Assembly: GCA_964219355.1 (NCBI GenBank)
Contig: CAXPOZ010000001.1
Coordinates: forward strand, 1,178,001 to 1,242,000
Source of the DNA: Parvularcula sp964219355
GTDB taxonomy: Bacteria; Pseudomonadota; Alphaproteobacteria; Caulobacterales; Parvularculaceae
Direction of reading: 5' to 3'
DNA length: 64,000 nucleotides
Part shown: positions 14,996-24,153 of the stretch, in pieces
Position numbering within the stretch: position 1 is the first letter of the stretch
How the letters are laid out: every line of letters starts with the position of its first letter
Position numbers and translations under genes: made by a program
The notes under the pieces: model-generated
The model's input: only the letters and a program-made list of their open reading frames with translations
What the model was told of the DNA's origin: nothing
Databases searched by the model: none

Positions 14996-16165
14996 TTACG
15001 AGAAAGCGCGTTTGAGTTCGTCGACGAGATCGGTCTTCTCCCAGGAGAAGCCGCCATCGGCGTCGGGCTCGCGGCCAAAATGACCATAAGCGGCGGAGCG
15101 CTCATAGATCGGCTTGTTCAGCCCCAGATGGGTGCGGATGCCTTTGGGGCGCAGATCCATCACTTCACTGAGCACTTCTTCCAGCTTGGAAGGATCAACT
15201 TCGCCATCGGTCAGGTCGACATAGACCGACAGCGGCTTGGCGATGCCAATGGCATAGGAGACCTGGATCAGGCATTTGCGGGCGAGCCCCGCGGCCACGA
15301 CGTTCTTCGCAAGATAGCGGCAGGCATAGGCCGCCGAACGGTCAACCTTGGTCGGATCCTTGCCCGAGAAGGCGCCGCCACCATGCGGCGCGGCCCCGCC
15401 ATAGGTATCAACAATGATCTTGCGGCCGGTCAGGCCTGCATCGCCATCCGGTCCGCCAATGACAAACTTGCCGGTCGGATTGACGTAGAAATCTTCCTCC
15501 GCGCACATCCAGTCGGCATCGGGCAGGCATTCAAGAACGAAGGGTCGGACGAGCTGACGGATATCGTCCTGGCTCAGACCATCCTGATGCTGGGTCGAGA
15601 CCACGACGGAGGTCGCGGTAACCGGGCGGCCGTTTTCATAACGCAGGGTCACCTGGCTTTTGGCATCGGGCTGGAATTCCGGGCGGCGGCCTGAATGGCG
15701 CGCATCGGCCAGCGCCTTGACGATCCGGTGGCTGAAGGCGATCGGCGCCGGCATCAGCTCAGGGGTCTCATCGCAGGCAAAGCCGAACATCAGGCCCTGA
15801 TCGCCCGCGCCTTCTTCCTTGTCTTCGCCTGAATCAACGCCTTGCGCGATCTCGGTCGACTGTTCGTGGACGTAGCAGTCAATCGCGGCTTTCTCCCAGT
15901 GAAAGCCTTCCTGCTCATAGCCGATCTTTTTGATAACGCGGCGCGCGGTCTCGATCATCTCATCTGCTGAGACGTCAGCCGCGCAGCGCGTTTCGCCGGC
16001 AAGCACGACGCGGTTCGTCGTCGTCAGCGTTTCGACCGCAACGCGGGCTTCAGGGTCACGGCCCAGATAAAGGTCAACAATGCCGTCAGAAATCTGATCG
16101 GAGACCTTGTCCGGGTGACCTTCGGAAACGGATTCAGACGTGAAGAGATAAGTATCAGAGGGCAT
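14996..16165 (-). CDS. metK: S-adenosylmethionine synthase
   Basis: Makes SAM from methionine and ATP. At 389 residues it has the usual length. Motifs include FTSESVSEGHPDKVSDQISD at the start, GDQGLMFGFACDET, GGGAFSGKDPTKVDRSAAY and the C-terminal FGREPDADGGFSWE. The start MPSDTYLF was chosen; the frame extends 19 codons further but across the likely promoter. GGAAAGG sits eight bases before the ATG and forms one arm of a hairpin or operator (16172-16196). The neighbours trmB and the XRE regulator follow a common alphaproteobacterial order. Confidence 0.96.
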   Translation of the reverse strand: MPSDTYLFTSESVSEGHPDKVSDQISDGIVDLYLGRDPEARVAVETLTTTNRVVLAGETRCAADVSADEMIETARRVIKKIGYEQEGFHWEKAAIDCYVHEQSTEIAQGVDSGEDKEEGAGDQGLMFGFACDETPELMPAPIAFSHRIVKALADARHSGRRPEFQPDAKSQVTLRYENGRPVTATSVVVSTQHQDGLSQDDIRQLVRPFVLECLPDADWMCAEEDFYVNPTGKFVIGGPDGDAGLTGRKIIVDTYGGAAPHGGGAFSGKDPTKVDRSAAYACRYLAKNVVAAGLARKCLIQVSYAIGIAKPLSVYVDLTDGEVDPSKLEEVLSEVMDLRPKGIRTHLGLNKPIYERSAAYGHFGREPDADGGFSWEKTDLVDELKRAFS

Positions 16166-16171
16166 CTGGCG

Positions 16172-16196
16172 CCTTTCCAAATCATATAAGGAAAGG
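16172..16196 (-). promoter_or_regulatory. inverted repeat covering the metK ribosome site
   Basis: CCTTTCC and GGAAAGG form a perfect seven-base dyad around an 11-base A/T-rich loop. The arm nearer metK is its probable Shine-Dalgarno sequence. It directly follows a possible promoter (16197-16227). It may be an operator or a translation-blocking hairpin. Confidence 0.5.
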
Positions 16197-16227
16197 TTTA
16201 TATCCCTGAATGCCGAGCACATCGCAA
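16197..16227 (-). promoter_or_regulatory. possible sigma-70 promoter of metK
   Basis: On the minus strand, TTGCGA is followed 19 bases later by TATAAA, which would place the start of transcription inside or next to the inverted repeat upstream of metK. The spacer is two bases longer than the ideal. Confidence 0.35.
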
Positions 16228-16241
16228 GAGCGAAGGATGCC

Positions 16242-16682
16242 TCAGCGCTCTTCTTCTTCAGCTAGGGCTTTGACGAGTTCGAGAACCCGGCGGCGAACCT
16301 GGGGATCATTGATCCGGGAGAAAGCACGAGAGAGCTGCATGCCTTCCGGCGTTGCGAGCGTCGCAAAGAAATCGCCCTTCTCGCCTTCATATTCCGGCTG
16401 CTTGTCTTCGGCGAAGCCGATCATGTTGCCGTTCGCAGAGGCGCCGAAGTCATCGTAGAAAAACTGAACGGGGACTTCGAGGATGCGGGAGATGTCGTAG
16501 AGGCGGCTGGCGCCGATACGGTTCACGCCCTTTTCGTATTTCTGGACCTGCTGAAAGGTGAGACCGAGTTCTTCACCGAGTTTGTCCTGACTCATCCCTT
16601 TCATCATGCGGCGGAGCCGAACGCGGCTGCCGACATGAATATCCATAGGGTGAGGGGCTCTTTTGTTCACTTTATTGGTCAC
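16242..16682 (-). CDS. XRE/Cro-CI family transcriptional regulator
   Basis: A 146-residue DNA-binding protein. The HTH_3 domain spans about residues 15-70 (VGSRVRLRRMMKGMSQDKLG, LTFQQVQKYEKGVNRIGASR). The C-terminal half is acidic and helical (SRAFSRINDPQVRRRVLELV). The family is very conserved among alphaproteobacteria and is usually found just upstream of metK. GTG is taken as the start because relatives keep residues before the PHPMDIHVGSR stretch; an ATG twelve codons in is the alternative. The ligand and targets are not known from the sequence; metK is an obvious candidate target by position. Confidence 0.88.
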   Translation of the reverse strand: MTNKVNKRAPHPMDIHVGSRVRLRRMMKGMSQDKLGEELGLTFQQVQKYEKGVNRIGASRLYDISRILEVPVQFFYDDFGASANGNMIGFAEDKQPEYEGEKGDFFATLATPEGMQLSRAFSRINDPQVRRRVLELVKALAEEEER

Positions 16683-16732
16683 TAAGCATACGCCTCAACA
16701 ACGGTTTTACACACGAAATGGATTCGCGGCGT

Positions 16733-18367
16733 CTACGCGTGCTCAACCGTTGCATCAAGTTTAACATAAAAGTTTATGAACGCGGCTGCGAAGAGCAGGA
16801 AAACAAACATCAATTCGCCAAAGCTCCCGTAAAGCGTGCGCGCCCCGGCGGACGGCACCGGAATCGATATGACGTCCTGCTGGTATAGCGGGATTTCTTG
16901 GAGAAGTCTTCCGCGAGCATCGAAAACTCCCGAGATCCCAGTATTTGCGGCCCGTGCCATAGGGAGCCCGCTTTCGATGCTCCGCAATCTGGAAATGTCT
17001 AGATGCTGGCGAGGCCCTGCATTATCCCCAAACCACGCGTCATTGGTGACAACGACGAGCAACTCGGGCCTCTCGTTTTTGGGGTAAAGCTGACGGGGGA
17101 ATACGTCCTCGTAACAGATGAGCGGCGCGATTTTTATCCCGGCTGCGTCAAAAGTACGCGGGCCCGGACCTGCCGTGAAACCCTCTGCGAAGGGAGCGAG
17201 CTGGCTGAGACCGAGTGAGGTGAGGAGGCCCTTGAGGGGTAGATATTCTCCAAAGGGAACGAGGTGATGCTTGTCGTAGACCGCATCGAGCGGCTTCTCG
17301 CCGTCCATCGTGGTCCCGAAAATCGCGACCGAATTGCCATACCGGGTATGGCTCTCATCCTCCCAGCTGCGGACAGTGCCAGCAATGAGGGTTGTCCCTT
17401 GGGGCAGGGTTGAACCGAAAAAGCCCGGCGCGTCCTGCGTATTGGCAAGATAAGGATGCGCATTCTCTGGCCAGACGGCGAGGGCGGGCTCTGCCTCGCC
17501 CGCTTCCTGCCGGGTCAGCTCGATCATCCGGCGAAAGTTCTCGGCTTGCTTGGCGCTATCGAATTTGTCGCGCTGGGCGACATTGGGCTGAACGATAACC
17601 AGCTTCGGCGCGTCCTCGCGGAAGACGGGCTCACCAGCGAGGCGGATGATCCCGAAAAGAAGAATGCCGGCGATGCCTGCTGCAAACCCGAAGAGAGGGC
17701 GCAGGCTTAACCGCTCCGCCCCCGTAAGGGCGGCGGCGGGCAGCATGGCAAGAAAGACGAGGATAAGGGAGTAGCCGTAAGGGCCGACCCACGCGACGGG
17801 CTGAGCAAGAAGGGCCGTCCCCGCAAAGCTCTGGCTGATCAGGTTCCACGGAAAGCCGGTCAGGATATTCCCGCGCAGGAATTCGAAGATGGCCCAGAAA
17901 CCGGCGAGCGCGGCAATCCGCGCGATGCCGGGCCGCCAAGCAAAGGCGGCAAGCCATGCCGGCAGGGCACTGAACAATCCAAGGAACCCGGTGAAGGCCG
18001 GGATCGCAATCGGAATCATCCAGCCGAACTGATCCGCCTGCACCAGAAAGGCAAAGCCGAGCCAGTACATCCCGAAAAGAAAGTAGCCGAACCCGAAGGC
18101 CCATCCGGTCAGGAATGCCATGCGCTTAGGCGTTTGAGAGGCCATCGCGCCATCGAGCAGGATCACTAGACCGCAAAGCCCGACCGCCAGCGCCGGCAGG
18201 ATATAATAGGGAGCAAGCGCCGTAGCCGTCAGGGCACCAAACCCGAAGGCAATGCCGTATCGGCTCCAGCCGCGGGTCTCGGCCAGCCGCTTCGCTTCAC
18301 GGTTGATAAGGGTACTGATCGCGCCCCATCGATCCGTCGTCTGCTCAGTCGTGACCTTGGGGGTCAT
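16733..18367 (-). CDS. lnt: apolipoprotein N-acyltransferase
   Basis: Adds the third acyl chain to the N-terminal cysteine of lipoproteins at the inner membrane. The 544-residue protein has the expected six or so N-terminal membrane helices (residues 35-245), then a periplasmic nitrilase-type domain, then one closing helix (LMFVFLLFAAAFINFY). Catalytic parts are visible: Glu in WPENAHPY, Lys in YDKHHLVPFGEYLP and Cys in PLICYEDVFP. The start overlaps the stop of corC (ATGA), so the genes are coupled. Its products feed the Lol system (see lolA at 59545) and would include the many lipoproteins in this window. Confidence 0.96.
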   Translation of the reverse strand: MTPKVTTEQTTDRWGAISTLINREAKRLAETRGWSRYGIAFGFGALTATALAPYYILPALAVGLCGLVILLDGAMASQTPKRMAFLTGWAFGFGYFLFGMYWLGFAFLVQADQFGWMIPIAIPAFTGFLGLFSALPAWLAAFAWRPGIARIAALAGFWAIFEFLRGNILTGFPWNLISQSFAGTALLAQPVAWVGPYGYSLILVFLAMLPAAALTGAERLSLRPLFGFAAGIAGILLFGIIRLAGEPVFREDAPKLVIVQPNVAQRDKFDSAKQAENFRRMIELTRQEAGEAEPALAVWPENAHPYLANTQDAPGFFGSTLPQGTTLIAGTVRSWEDESHTRYGNSVAIFGTTMDGEKPLDAVYDKHHLVPFGEYLPLKGLLTSLGLSQLAPFAEGFTAGPGPRTFDAAGIKIAPLICYEDVFPRQLYPKNERPELLVVVTNDAWFGDNAGPRQHLDISRLRSIESGLPMARAANTGISGVFDARGRLLQEIPLYQQDVISIPVPSAGARTLYGSFGELMFVFLLFAAAFINFYVKLDATVEHA

Positions 18368-19317
18368 TTGGCGGCAGTGGCCTCGTTCAGTTCTGCGCCT
18401 TCGGGCGTATCTGCCGCCGCAGGTCTTGGCAACATGCGTAAGGTGACCCGCTGGATGCGCCGGGGATCGGCTTCCTGAATCGCGATCTCCGCACCGTTCG
18501 GATGCGAAATGATCTCGCCCCGCATGGGCACTCGGCCCGCGAGCGAGAAAACAAGCCCGCCCAGCGTATCGGCGTCATGATCCTCAAGCGCAAAGCGCAC
18601 GCCGAGCTGTTCCTGAAGGTCATCGAGCGGCACGCGCGCATCGACATTCCATTTGCCCTCGGAAATCTTGTCGATGGAGAAGTCTTCCATGTCGTCATGC
18701 TCATCGCGGATATCCCCGACGATCAGTTCGACAAGATCCTCAATGGTCACGAGCCCGTCCGTGCCGCCAAACTCATCAATGACGAGCGCCATGTGGACCC
18801 GGCTGGCTTGCATCCGCAACAGCAACTCAGTGACCGGCATGGAGGGCGGCACGTAAAGGATCTTGCGAACAAGACTCGAAAGCGCGGTGCCATTGCCGGG
18901 CACTGCGTCTGCAGGATCATCGGCAAGCAGGCCGACGACGTCCTTGATGTGCACAACGCCTAGCGGATCATCGAGATCACCGCGATAGACCGGCAGGCGG
19001 GAATGGTTCGCCTCCGAAAAAGTCTTGAGCAGGTCACGGATATCGGTCTCGACATCGACGCCGACAATATCGGCGCGCGGGATCGCGACGTCATCGACAC
19101 GCTTTTTCTTGAAGGCCGCGATGCGCGTCATCATCTCGCGCTCAGCCTCGCTGGCGTCGTGGAACGCTGCCGCGCCATTCAGGGTGTCACCATGAACGAA
19201 GGGTTCTTCAGGCTTGCCTGAAAATAACCGCCACCAGCCGCGGCGGCGTGTTTGTTGAGGAATGTCCGGCCCCGCATTTTCTGCGGGGACAATAGACGGC
19301 CCGGCGCCGTCAGGCAT
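18364..19317 (-). CDS. CorC/HlyC-type CBS domain protein
   Basis: A 317-residue cytosolic protein with a CBS pair (IPRADIVGVDVETDIRDLL, RLPVYRGDLDDPLGVVHIKDVV and MPVTELLLRMQASRVHMALVIDEFG) and a C-terminal CorC_HlyC domain (ADTLGGLVFSLAGRVPMRGE). It is the soluble YbeX/CorC form without DUF21 membrane helices. It is linked elsewhere to magnesium/cobalt efflux and to ribosome homeostasis with YbeY. I start at MPDGAG because GGAG lies six bases before it; the frame could begin nine codons earlier (19344). It overlaps ybeY by eight bases and lnt by four. Confidence 0.93.
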   Translation of the reverse strand: MPDGAGPSIVPAENAGPDIPQQTRRRGWWRLFSGKPEEPFVHGDTLNGAAAFHDASEAEREMMTRIAAFKKKRVDDVAIPRADIVGVDVETDIRDLLKTFSEANHSRLPVYRGDLDDPLGVVHIKDVVGLLADDPADAVPGNGTALSSLVRKILYVPPSMPVTELLLRMQASRVHMALVIDEFGGTDGLVTIEDLVELIVGDIRDEHDDMEDFSIDKISEGKWNVDARVPLDDLQEQLGVRFALEDHDADTLGGLVFSLAGRVPMRGEIISHPNGAEIAIQEADPRRIQRVTLRMLPRPAAADTPEGAELNEATAAK

Positions 19318-19801
19318 CGCTTTCTCCATCGGCGGCCGATCCATAAGGGTCGGCTATCCCTATTCTTGCCAGCAGGCGGCGTTCGAGGTCTTCCATCTCC
19401 GCCGCGTCACTGTCCGAAATATGATCATACCCCAATAGATGCAAAATTCCATGAAGGATCAAATGGGAAAGATGCGCCTCTGGGGAGATGTCTTTTTCGT
19501 CCGCTTCAGAAAGGCAGGTTTCGAGGGCAAGAGCAATGTCGCCAAGCGGCGCAGCCTCCCCCTGCGGCACAGGGAAATCCTCCGCCGGAAAGGAGAGCAC
19601 ATTGGTCGGCTTGTCCTTGCCGCGCCATTCGCGGTTCAGCTCATGGACGGCGTCATTATCGGTAAAAAGGAGGACGACTTCACCGGGGCGCATGCCGTCC
19701 GGGGCTTCGGCCTCCAGGGAAAACAGGCAGGTCGACACGATCGTTTCGATATCGAATTTCTGCCAGCCTTCATTCTCGATCGAGATATCCGGGCTGATCA
19801 C
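19310..19801 (-). CDS. ybeY: endoribonuclease YbeY
   Basis: Metal-dependent endoribonuclease for rRNA maturation and 70S quality control. It has 163 residues. The zinc site is HGILHLLGYDH (His117, His121, His127), preceded by the conserved LNREWRGKDKPTNVLSFPAE segment. The start is a GTG that overlaps the phoH stop (GTGA), so translation is coupled. The order phoH-ybeY-corC-lnt is a classic conserved cluster. Confidence 0.95.
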   Translation of the reverse strand: MISPDISIENEGWQKFDIETIVSTCLFSLEAEAPDGMRPGEVVLLFTDNDAVHELNREWRGKDKPTNVLSFPAEDFPVPQGEAAPLGDIALALETCLSEADEKDISPEAHLSHLILHGILHLLGYDHISDSDAAEMEDLERRLLARIGIADPYGSAADGESDA

Positions 19802-20784
19802 GATTTGCCCTCGGCCGATGGCTTGCGGCTTTTCACCATGCGGGCCTGATCGCGCGCGTCATAGGCATTGACGATTTCCTTGACGAGCCGGTGACGGACC
19901 ACGTCCTCGCCGGTGAAGCGGGTGATGGAGACGCCGTCGATGCCGTTGAGAAGCGAGAGCGCGTCCTGCAGACCGGATTGGCTCGCATCGGGCAGGTCGG
20001 TCTGGCTCGGATCCCCCGTCACGATCATGGCGGAGCCTTCGCCCAGCCGGGTCAGGAACATCTTCATCTGGGCGATGGTCGCATTCTGCGCTTCGTCAAG
20101 AACGACCATGGCGCGCGACAGCGTCCGCCCGCGCATGAAGGCGAGCGGCGCGATTTCGATTTCCTTGTCGATGCGCCGGTCGACATATTCATTACCCAGA
20201 ACATCATAAAGCGCATCGTAAAGGGGTCGCAGATAGGGATCGACCTTCTCCTTCATGTCGCCGGGCAGAAAGCCGATGCGCTCACCGGCTTCGACTGCGG
20301 GGCGCGACAGGATGATGCGTTCGATCTTCTCCTGTTTGAGCTGCAGGGCGGCATGGGCGACGGCGAGATAGGTCTTGCCGGTCCCCGCCGGTCCGACGCC
20401 AAAGACCAGCTCGTTCTTTGACATGGAGGTGAGGTATTCGATCTGGGCGCGGGTACGCCCGACAACTGTCCGCCGGGGGAAGGTCAGAACCGGACCGGCG
20501 GATGTCTCTTTCGTGCCGCTATCCTCGCCAATCAGGCGCAAGGCGGCCTCGACATCAGCGCCGACAATGGGCAGGCCCTTTTCTAACCGTCCGTAGAGGG
20601 ATTGAAGGGCTGCTTTTGCCTGCAGCCGCGCGCCGTCTGATCCGCTTAAGGTGATCTGGTTGCCGCGCGGCAGGACTTTCACGCCGAGCAGGTTCTCGAT
20701 CAGCAACAGATTGGTGTCATGCGGCCCGCAAAGGTCCGACATCAGTTCATTGCGGTCAAAGGTAAGGGTTTCAGTGTCGGTCAT
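19798..20784 (-). CDS. PhoH family ATPase
   Basis: A 328-residue PhoH/YbeZ-type NTPase. The Walker A motif is GPAGTGKTYLA and Walker B is VVLDEAQNA. The sequence between includes LSRPAVEAGERIGFLPGD, a PhoH signature. The N-terminal 100 residues carry a KH-like region (LLLIENLLGVKVLPRGNQIT). It is thought to act with YbeY in RNA processing, though the direct activity is still unclear for the family. It starts two bases after the stop of the upstream orphan gene and is therefore co-transcribed with it. Confidence 0.94.
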   Translation of the reverse strand: MTDTETLTFDRNELMSDLCGPHDTNLLLIENLLGVKVLPRGNQITLSGSDGARLQAKAALQSLYGRLEKGLPIVGADVEAALRLIGEDSGTKETSAGPVLTFPRRTVVGRTRAQIEYLTSMSKNELVFGVGPAGTGKTYLAVAHAALQLKQEKIERIILSRPAVEAGERIGFLPGDMKEKVDPYLRPLYDALYDVLGNEYVDRRIDKEIEIAPLAFMRGRTLSRAMVVLDEAQNATIAQMKMFLTRLGEGSAMIVTGDPSQTDLPDASQSGLQDALSLLNGIDGVSITRFTGEDVVRHRLVKEIVNAYDARDQARMVKSRKPSAEGKS

Positions 20785-20786
20785 GG

Positions 20787-21167
20787 TTATTCCGCCTCTG
20801 CAATGGGGCGTGGAGGACCCATAACACGCCTGTTGGCCAAAGAAGAAACTCCTTCGAGATGCGCTGCTATTTGTGAGAGAGGAATACTCAGCTCATCCTG
20901 ATTGCAATGATAGTTCAGTAACTGTCCCCATCGTTCGTATATAGACAGATTAAATCCGTCTTCGATCTCATTATACCAGATCGCGTGTTGCCCAATGACG
21001 CCTACGACCCAAAACCCGTCAGTGTGATTTCCCCATGGCCTTAGCTGCCACCGCTCTGGAGGGATGCAAACCAAATCCCATAATTTCAGCAGACTGCCAT
21101 GTAGTTGATGTCGGCTCTTATTCAATAAATCGAGCAACTGGTCTTCAGTGAACGGCCCTAAGGTCAC
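20787..21167 (-). CDS. orphan gene between miaB and phoH
   Basis: A 126-residue, tryptophan-rich soluble protein (KLWDLV, RWQLRPWG, GFWVVGV, AIWYNEIEDGF, YERWGQLLNYH). No signal peptide or membrane segment. No family recognised. Its start overlaps the miaB stop by four bases and it ends two bases before phoH, so it is fully embedded in the operon. Its codon use is A+T-richer than that of miaB and phoH, so it is probably a later insertion that kept the coupling. Confidence 0.6.
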   Translation of the reverse strand: MTLGPFTEDQLLDLLNKSRHQLHGSLLKLWDLVCIPPERWQLRPWGNHTDGFWVVGVIGQHAIWYNEIEDGFNLSIYERWGQLLNYHCNQDELSIPLSQIAAHLEGVSSLANRRVMGPPRPIAEAE

Positions 21168-22525
21168 GCCGCTTCTTTCTGGAGGATGCCCGACAGGCTG
21201 TTCGGATGCGTACCCGTGATCAGCACAGGGACAATCTGCCCGATCAGGCTTTCGGGGCCTTCGGCGAAAACGCCCTGCAGATAGGGACTGCGGCCCGAAA
21301 GCTGGCCGGGGCTACGGCCTTTCTTCTCGAACAGGACCGGCAGGGTCTTGCCGACAAGGCCCGCATTGAAGGCCTGTTTTTGATCTTCAAGAAGGGCCTG
21401 CAATTCGAGCAGGCGCGCGGATTTGATCTCTTCGGCAATTTGCTTGGGCATGGTCGCGCCGGGCGTGCCCGGACGGCGGGAATATTTGAAGCTGAAACAG
21501 CTGGCGTAATTCACCTCACGGACCAGCGCCATTGTTTCTTCGAACGCCTTATCATCCTCACCCGGAAAACCGACGATCATGTCGCCGGATATGGCGATAT
21601 CTGGACGGGCCGCGCGGACGGCGTCGATCTGGCGGAGATAGTCTTCTGCCGTATGCCCCCTGTTCATCGCTTTCAGGATGCGGTCCGATCCTGACTGCAC
21701 CGGCAGGTGCAGATAAGGCATCAGCTTTTCTTCCTCGCCAAAGGCGGCGATCAGCTCGTCATCCATGTCGCGCGGGTGAGAGGTCGTAAAGCGGATGCGC
21801 TCGATCCCATCGATCCGCGCAATATGGCGGCAAAGCTGGCCGAGACCCCAATCATCCGCACCCGACCCAGCGGGCGCGGCGCCATGCCAGGCATTGACGT
21901 TCTGACCCAGCAGGGTGACCTCGCGCACGCCTTGGGCGGCAAGGCTGCGCACCTCGGCGGTAATATCATCCGTACTACGTGAAATCTCCGCGCCGCGGGT
22001 GTAGGGGACGACGCAGAAGGTGCAGAATTTATCGCATCCCTCCTGCACGGTGACGAAGGCGGTATAGCCTTCGGCCTCGCGGGATTGTCCGAGGGCGTCG
22101 AATTTCTCCTCTGCCTCGAATTCGGTCTCCAACACTTCACCCTTTTCGCGGGCGGCCCGGGCGATCATCTCGGGCAGGCGGTGATAGCTCTGCGGTCCAA
22201 AGACAAGATCGACCTGTGGCGCGCGGGCGCGGATCTCGGCGCCTTCGGCCTGCGCAACGCAGCCAGCGACCGCGATCTTGGCGTCCGCATTGCGGCCGTG
22301 CTTTTTCAGGCGCCCCAGCTCTGAATAGAGCTTCTCGGCGGCCTTCTCGCGAATGTGGCAGGTGTTCAGGATGACGAGGTCGGCCTCTTCGGCGATCTCC
22401 GTCGGCGCATAGCCGAGCGGCTTCAGAAGGCCGGTCATGCGCTCTGAATCATAGACATTCATCTGGCAGCCCCAGGTCTTCACATGGACCTTTTTCGGGG
22501 GCGTCGGGGCGGAATTTTCACTCAT
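21164..22525 (-). CDS. miaB: tRNA-2-methylthio-N6-dimethylallyladenosine synthase
   Basis: Radical-SAM methylthiotransferase that modifies A37 of tRNAs reading UNN codons. Three domains are visible. UPF0004 carries cysteines at KTWGCQMN, ILNTCHIREKA and VAGCVAQA for the second iron-sulfur cluster. The radical-SAM core has EGCDKFCTFCVVPYTRG (CxxxCxxC). A C-terminal TRAM domain follows (PVLFEKKGRSPGQLSGRSPYLQ). I begin at MSENSAPTPPKKV; the frame also runs ten codons further up. Divergent from the MscS gene. Confidence 0.95.
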   Translation of the reverse strand: MSENSAPTPPKKVHVKTWGCQMNVYDSERMTGLLKPLGYAPTEIAEEADLVILNTCHIREKAAEKLYSELGRLKKHGRNADAKIAVAGCVAQAEGAEIRARAPQVDLVFGPQSYHRLPEMIARAAREKGEVLETEFEAEEKFDALGQSREAEGYTAFVTVQEGCDKFCTFCVVPYTRGAEISRSTDDITAEVRSLAAQGVREVTLLGQNVNAWHGAAPAGSGADDWGLGQLCRHIARIDGIERIRFTTSHPRDMDDELIAAFGEEEKLMPYLHLPVQSGSDRILKAMNRGHTAEDYLRQIDAVRAARPDIAISGDMIVGFPGEDDKAFEETMALVREVNYASCFSFKYSRRPGTPGATMPKQIAEEIKSARLLELQALLEDQKQAFNAGLVGKTLPVLFEKKGRSPGQLSGRSPYLQGVFAEGPESLIGQIVPVLITGTHPNSLSGILQKEAA

Positions 22526-22638
22526 TCGCAGGGCTCTAGCCGAAAAGGGGGCCATCAGGGTAGGGGGTTGCAGATTTATGGTGGCCGTGCCGGAAGACAG
22601 CCGGGCCTGGCCGATGACGGATTTGAACAGAGGCCCCC

Positions 22639-24150
22639 TTGCAGGAAACCGACGCCCAGACCGACCAGACGCCGCCCCCCGCTGATGACACGGGCGCTGC
22701 GCCCCAGCAGGCCGAGCCGGTCACCAGCGACATCCCCGGTGAAGCAGCAGTGACGCCGCCCGGTCAGGCGACCCCGGCGCAAGGGGAGTCGGGGCTCTCA
22801 GAGATCCTTGCCGTCGATGGCCTGCGGCAACGCGGGCTCGAGCTTTGGGCATGGACGCAGGAGAATATCCTGACCCTCAACATGTTGATCCAGCTCGGCC
22901 TGCTTCTCATCGCCTTCGTGCCAGCGATCATTTTCGGGCCGAAGCTGAAGCGGCTGATCGAGAAACATGTCCGCCACCGGGTGCCCGCAGGCATCCTGCG
23001 CCGCGCCTGTGACGCGCTGGCGACGGTGGCGACCCTGATCGCGCTCTGGATCACGCTTGGCATCTTCATGAGTTTCGTCGGCGCGATGGATGCCTCGAAC
23101 GGGTTATTATCTGCCGCGCAGAGCCTTTTGGCGGCGGCGATCTTCATCCGGCTGGTCACACTGATTATCCGCTCACCCTTCTGGTCGAAGGTCGCCTTCT
23201 ATGTTGCGTGGCCGATTGCGGCGCTCGATGCGTTCGGCATTCTCGGCGATGTCGTTGCCCAGCTTGAGGCGGCGTCCCTCACCCTTGCGCCTGCTGAGGG
23301 GGACAATGCGGCGGTCACGATCTCCATGCTCGACATTGTCCGGGCCGGGATCATCTTTGCGATCTTCTTCTGGATTGCGTCTTTCGCCTCCTCCCTGATC
23401 AGCCGTCAGCTCGAGAATGTCGAGGAGCTGAACCCGTCTTTCCGGGCACTGCTGGAAAAGATCCTGAACTTTGCCCTGCCGATCATTGCGCTCGTCATCG
23501 CGCTGCAGATGATCGGCTTTAATCTCGCCTCACTGGCGGTGTTTTCGGGCGCGGTCGGTTTGGGGATCGGTCTTGGCCTTCAAAAGGTGATCGGCAATTT
23601 CCTTGCCGGCTTCACGCTGCTTGCGGACAAATCGATCAAGCCGGGCGACACGATCGAAATCGATGGTGTCTTTGGCTGGATCACCGAAATGAAAAGTCGT
23701 TACGTCGCGATCCGTACACGGGACGGGCACAATATCCTGATGCCGAATGCGACCTTTATCGATGAAGGCGTCGTCAACTGGTCGCATAGTGACCGGGCTG
23801 TGCGCATCCATGCACCGTTCGGGGTGACCTATAACCAGCGGGATCTGCGGCTCGTTCAAAAGCTTGCCACCGAAGCCGCAGCCGAAGTGCCGCGCGTGCT
23901 CGACACGCCGAAACCCGTCTGTAATCTGATGGAATTCGGTGACAGCTCGGTCAATTTCGACTTACGTTTCTGGATCAATGATCCGCCCAACGGCATCTCA
24001 AATGTGAAGTCCGAAGTCATGATGGGTATCTGGGAACGCCTGCATGAGAACGGCATCGAAATCCCGTTCCCGCAGCGGGATCTGCATATCAAGTCGAGCG
24101 CAGTGACACTGCCGACCCTTACCGAAGCGAAGGTCGAGGCGGCGGAGTAA
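22639..24150 (+). CDS. MscS family mechanosensitive channel
   Basis: A 503-residue small-conductance mechanosensitive channel. The N-terminal 70 residues are Pro/Gln/Ala-rich and disordered. Four to five membrane helices follow (LNMLIQLGLLLIAFVPAIIF and others). The pore helix and signature read GAVGLGIGLGLQKVIGNF, with the beta domain DKSIKPGDTIEIDGVFGWI and the cytosolic vestibule behind it. It releases solutes when turgor rises. It is longer than E. coli MscS because of the disordered start and extra helices. The second copy of methionine choice is not an issue, as the frame starts cleanly 84 bases from the frame limit upstream. No partner gene nearby. Confidence 0.92.
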   Translation: MQETDAQTDQTPPPADDTGAAPQQAEPVTSDIPGEAAVTPPGQATPAQGESGLSEILAVDGLRQRGLELWAWTQENILTLNMLIQLGLLLIAFVPAIIFGPKLKRLIEKHVRHRVPAGILRRACDALATVATLIALWITLGIFMSFVGAMDASNGLLSAAQSLLAAAIFIRLVTLIIRSPFWSKVAFYVAWPIAALDAFGILGDVVAQLEAASLTLAPAEGDNAAVTISMLDIVRAGIIFAIFFWIASFASSLISRQLENVEELNPSFRALLEKILNFALPIIALVIALQMIGFNLASLAVFSGAVGLGIGLGLQKVIGNFLAGFTLLADKSIKPGDTIEIDGVFGWITEMKSRYVAIRTRDGHNILMPNATFIDEGVVNWSHSDRAVRIHAPFGVTYNQRDLRLVQKLATEAAAEVPRVLDTPKPVCNLMEFGDSSVNFDLRFWINDPPNGISNVKSEVMMGIWERLHENGIEIPFPQRDLHIKSSAVTLPTLTEAKVEAAE

Positions 24151-24153
24151 TTA

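Noticed and set aside
16165..16240. SAM riboswitch upstream of metK
   Set aside because: No match to the SAM-II or SAM/SAH cores that I know; only a simple dyad is present, and it lies within about 25 bases of a likely promoter.
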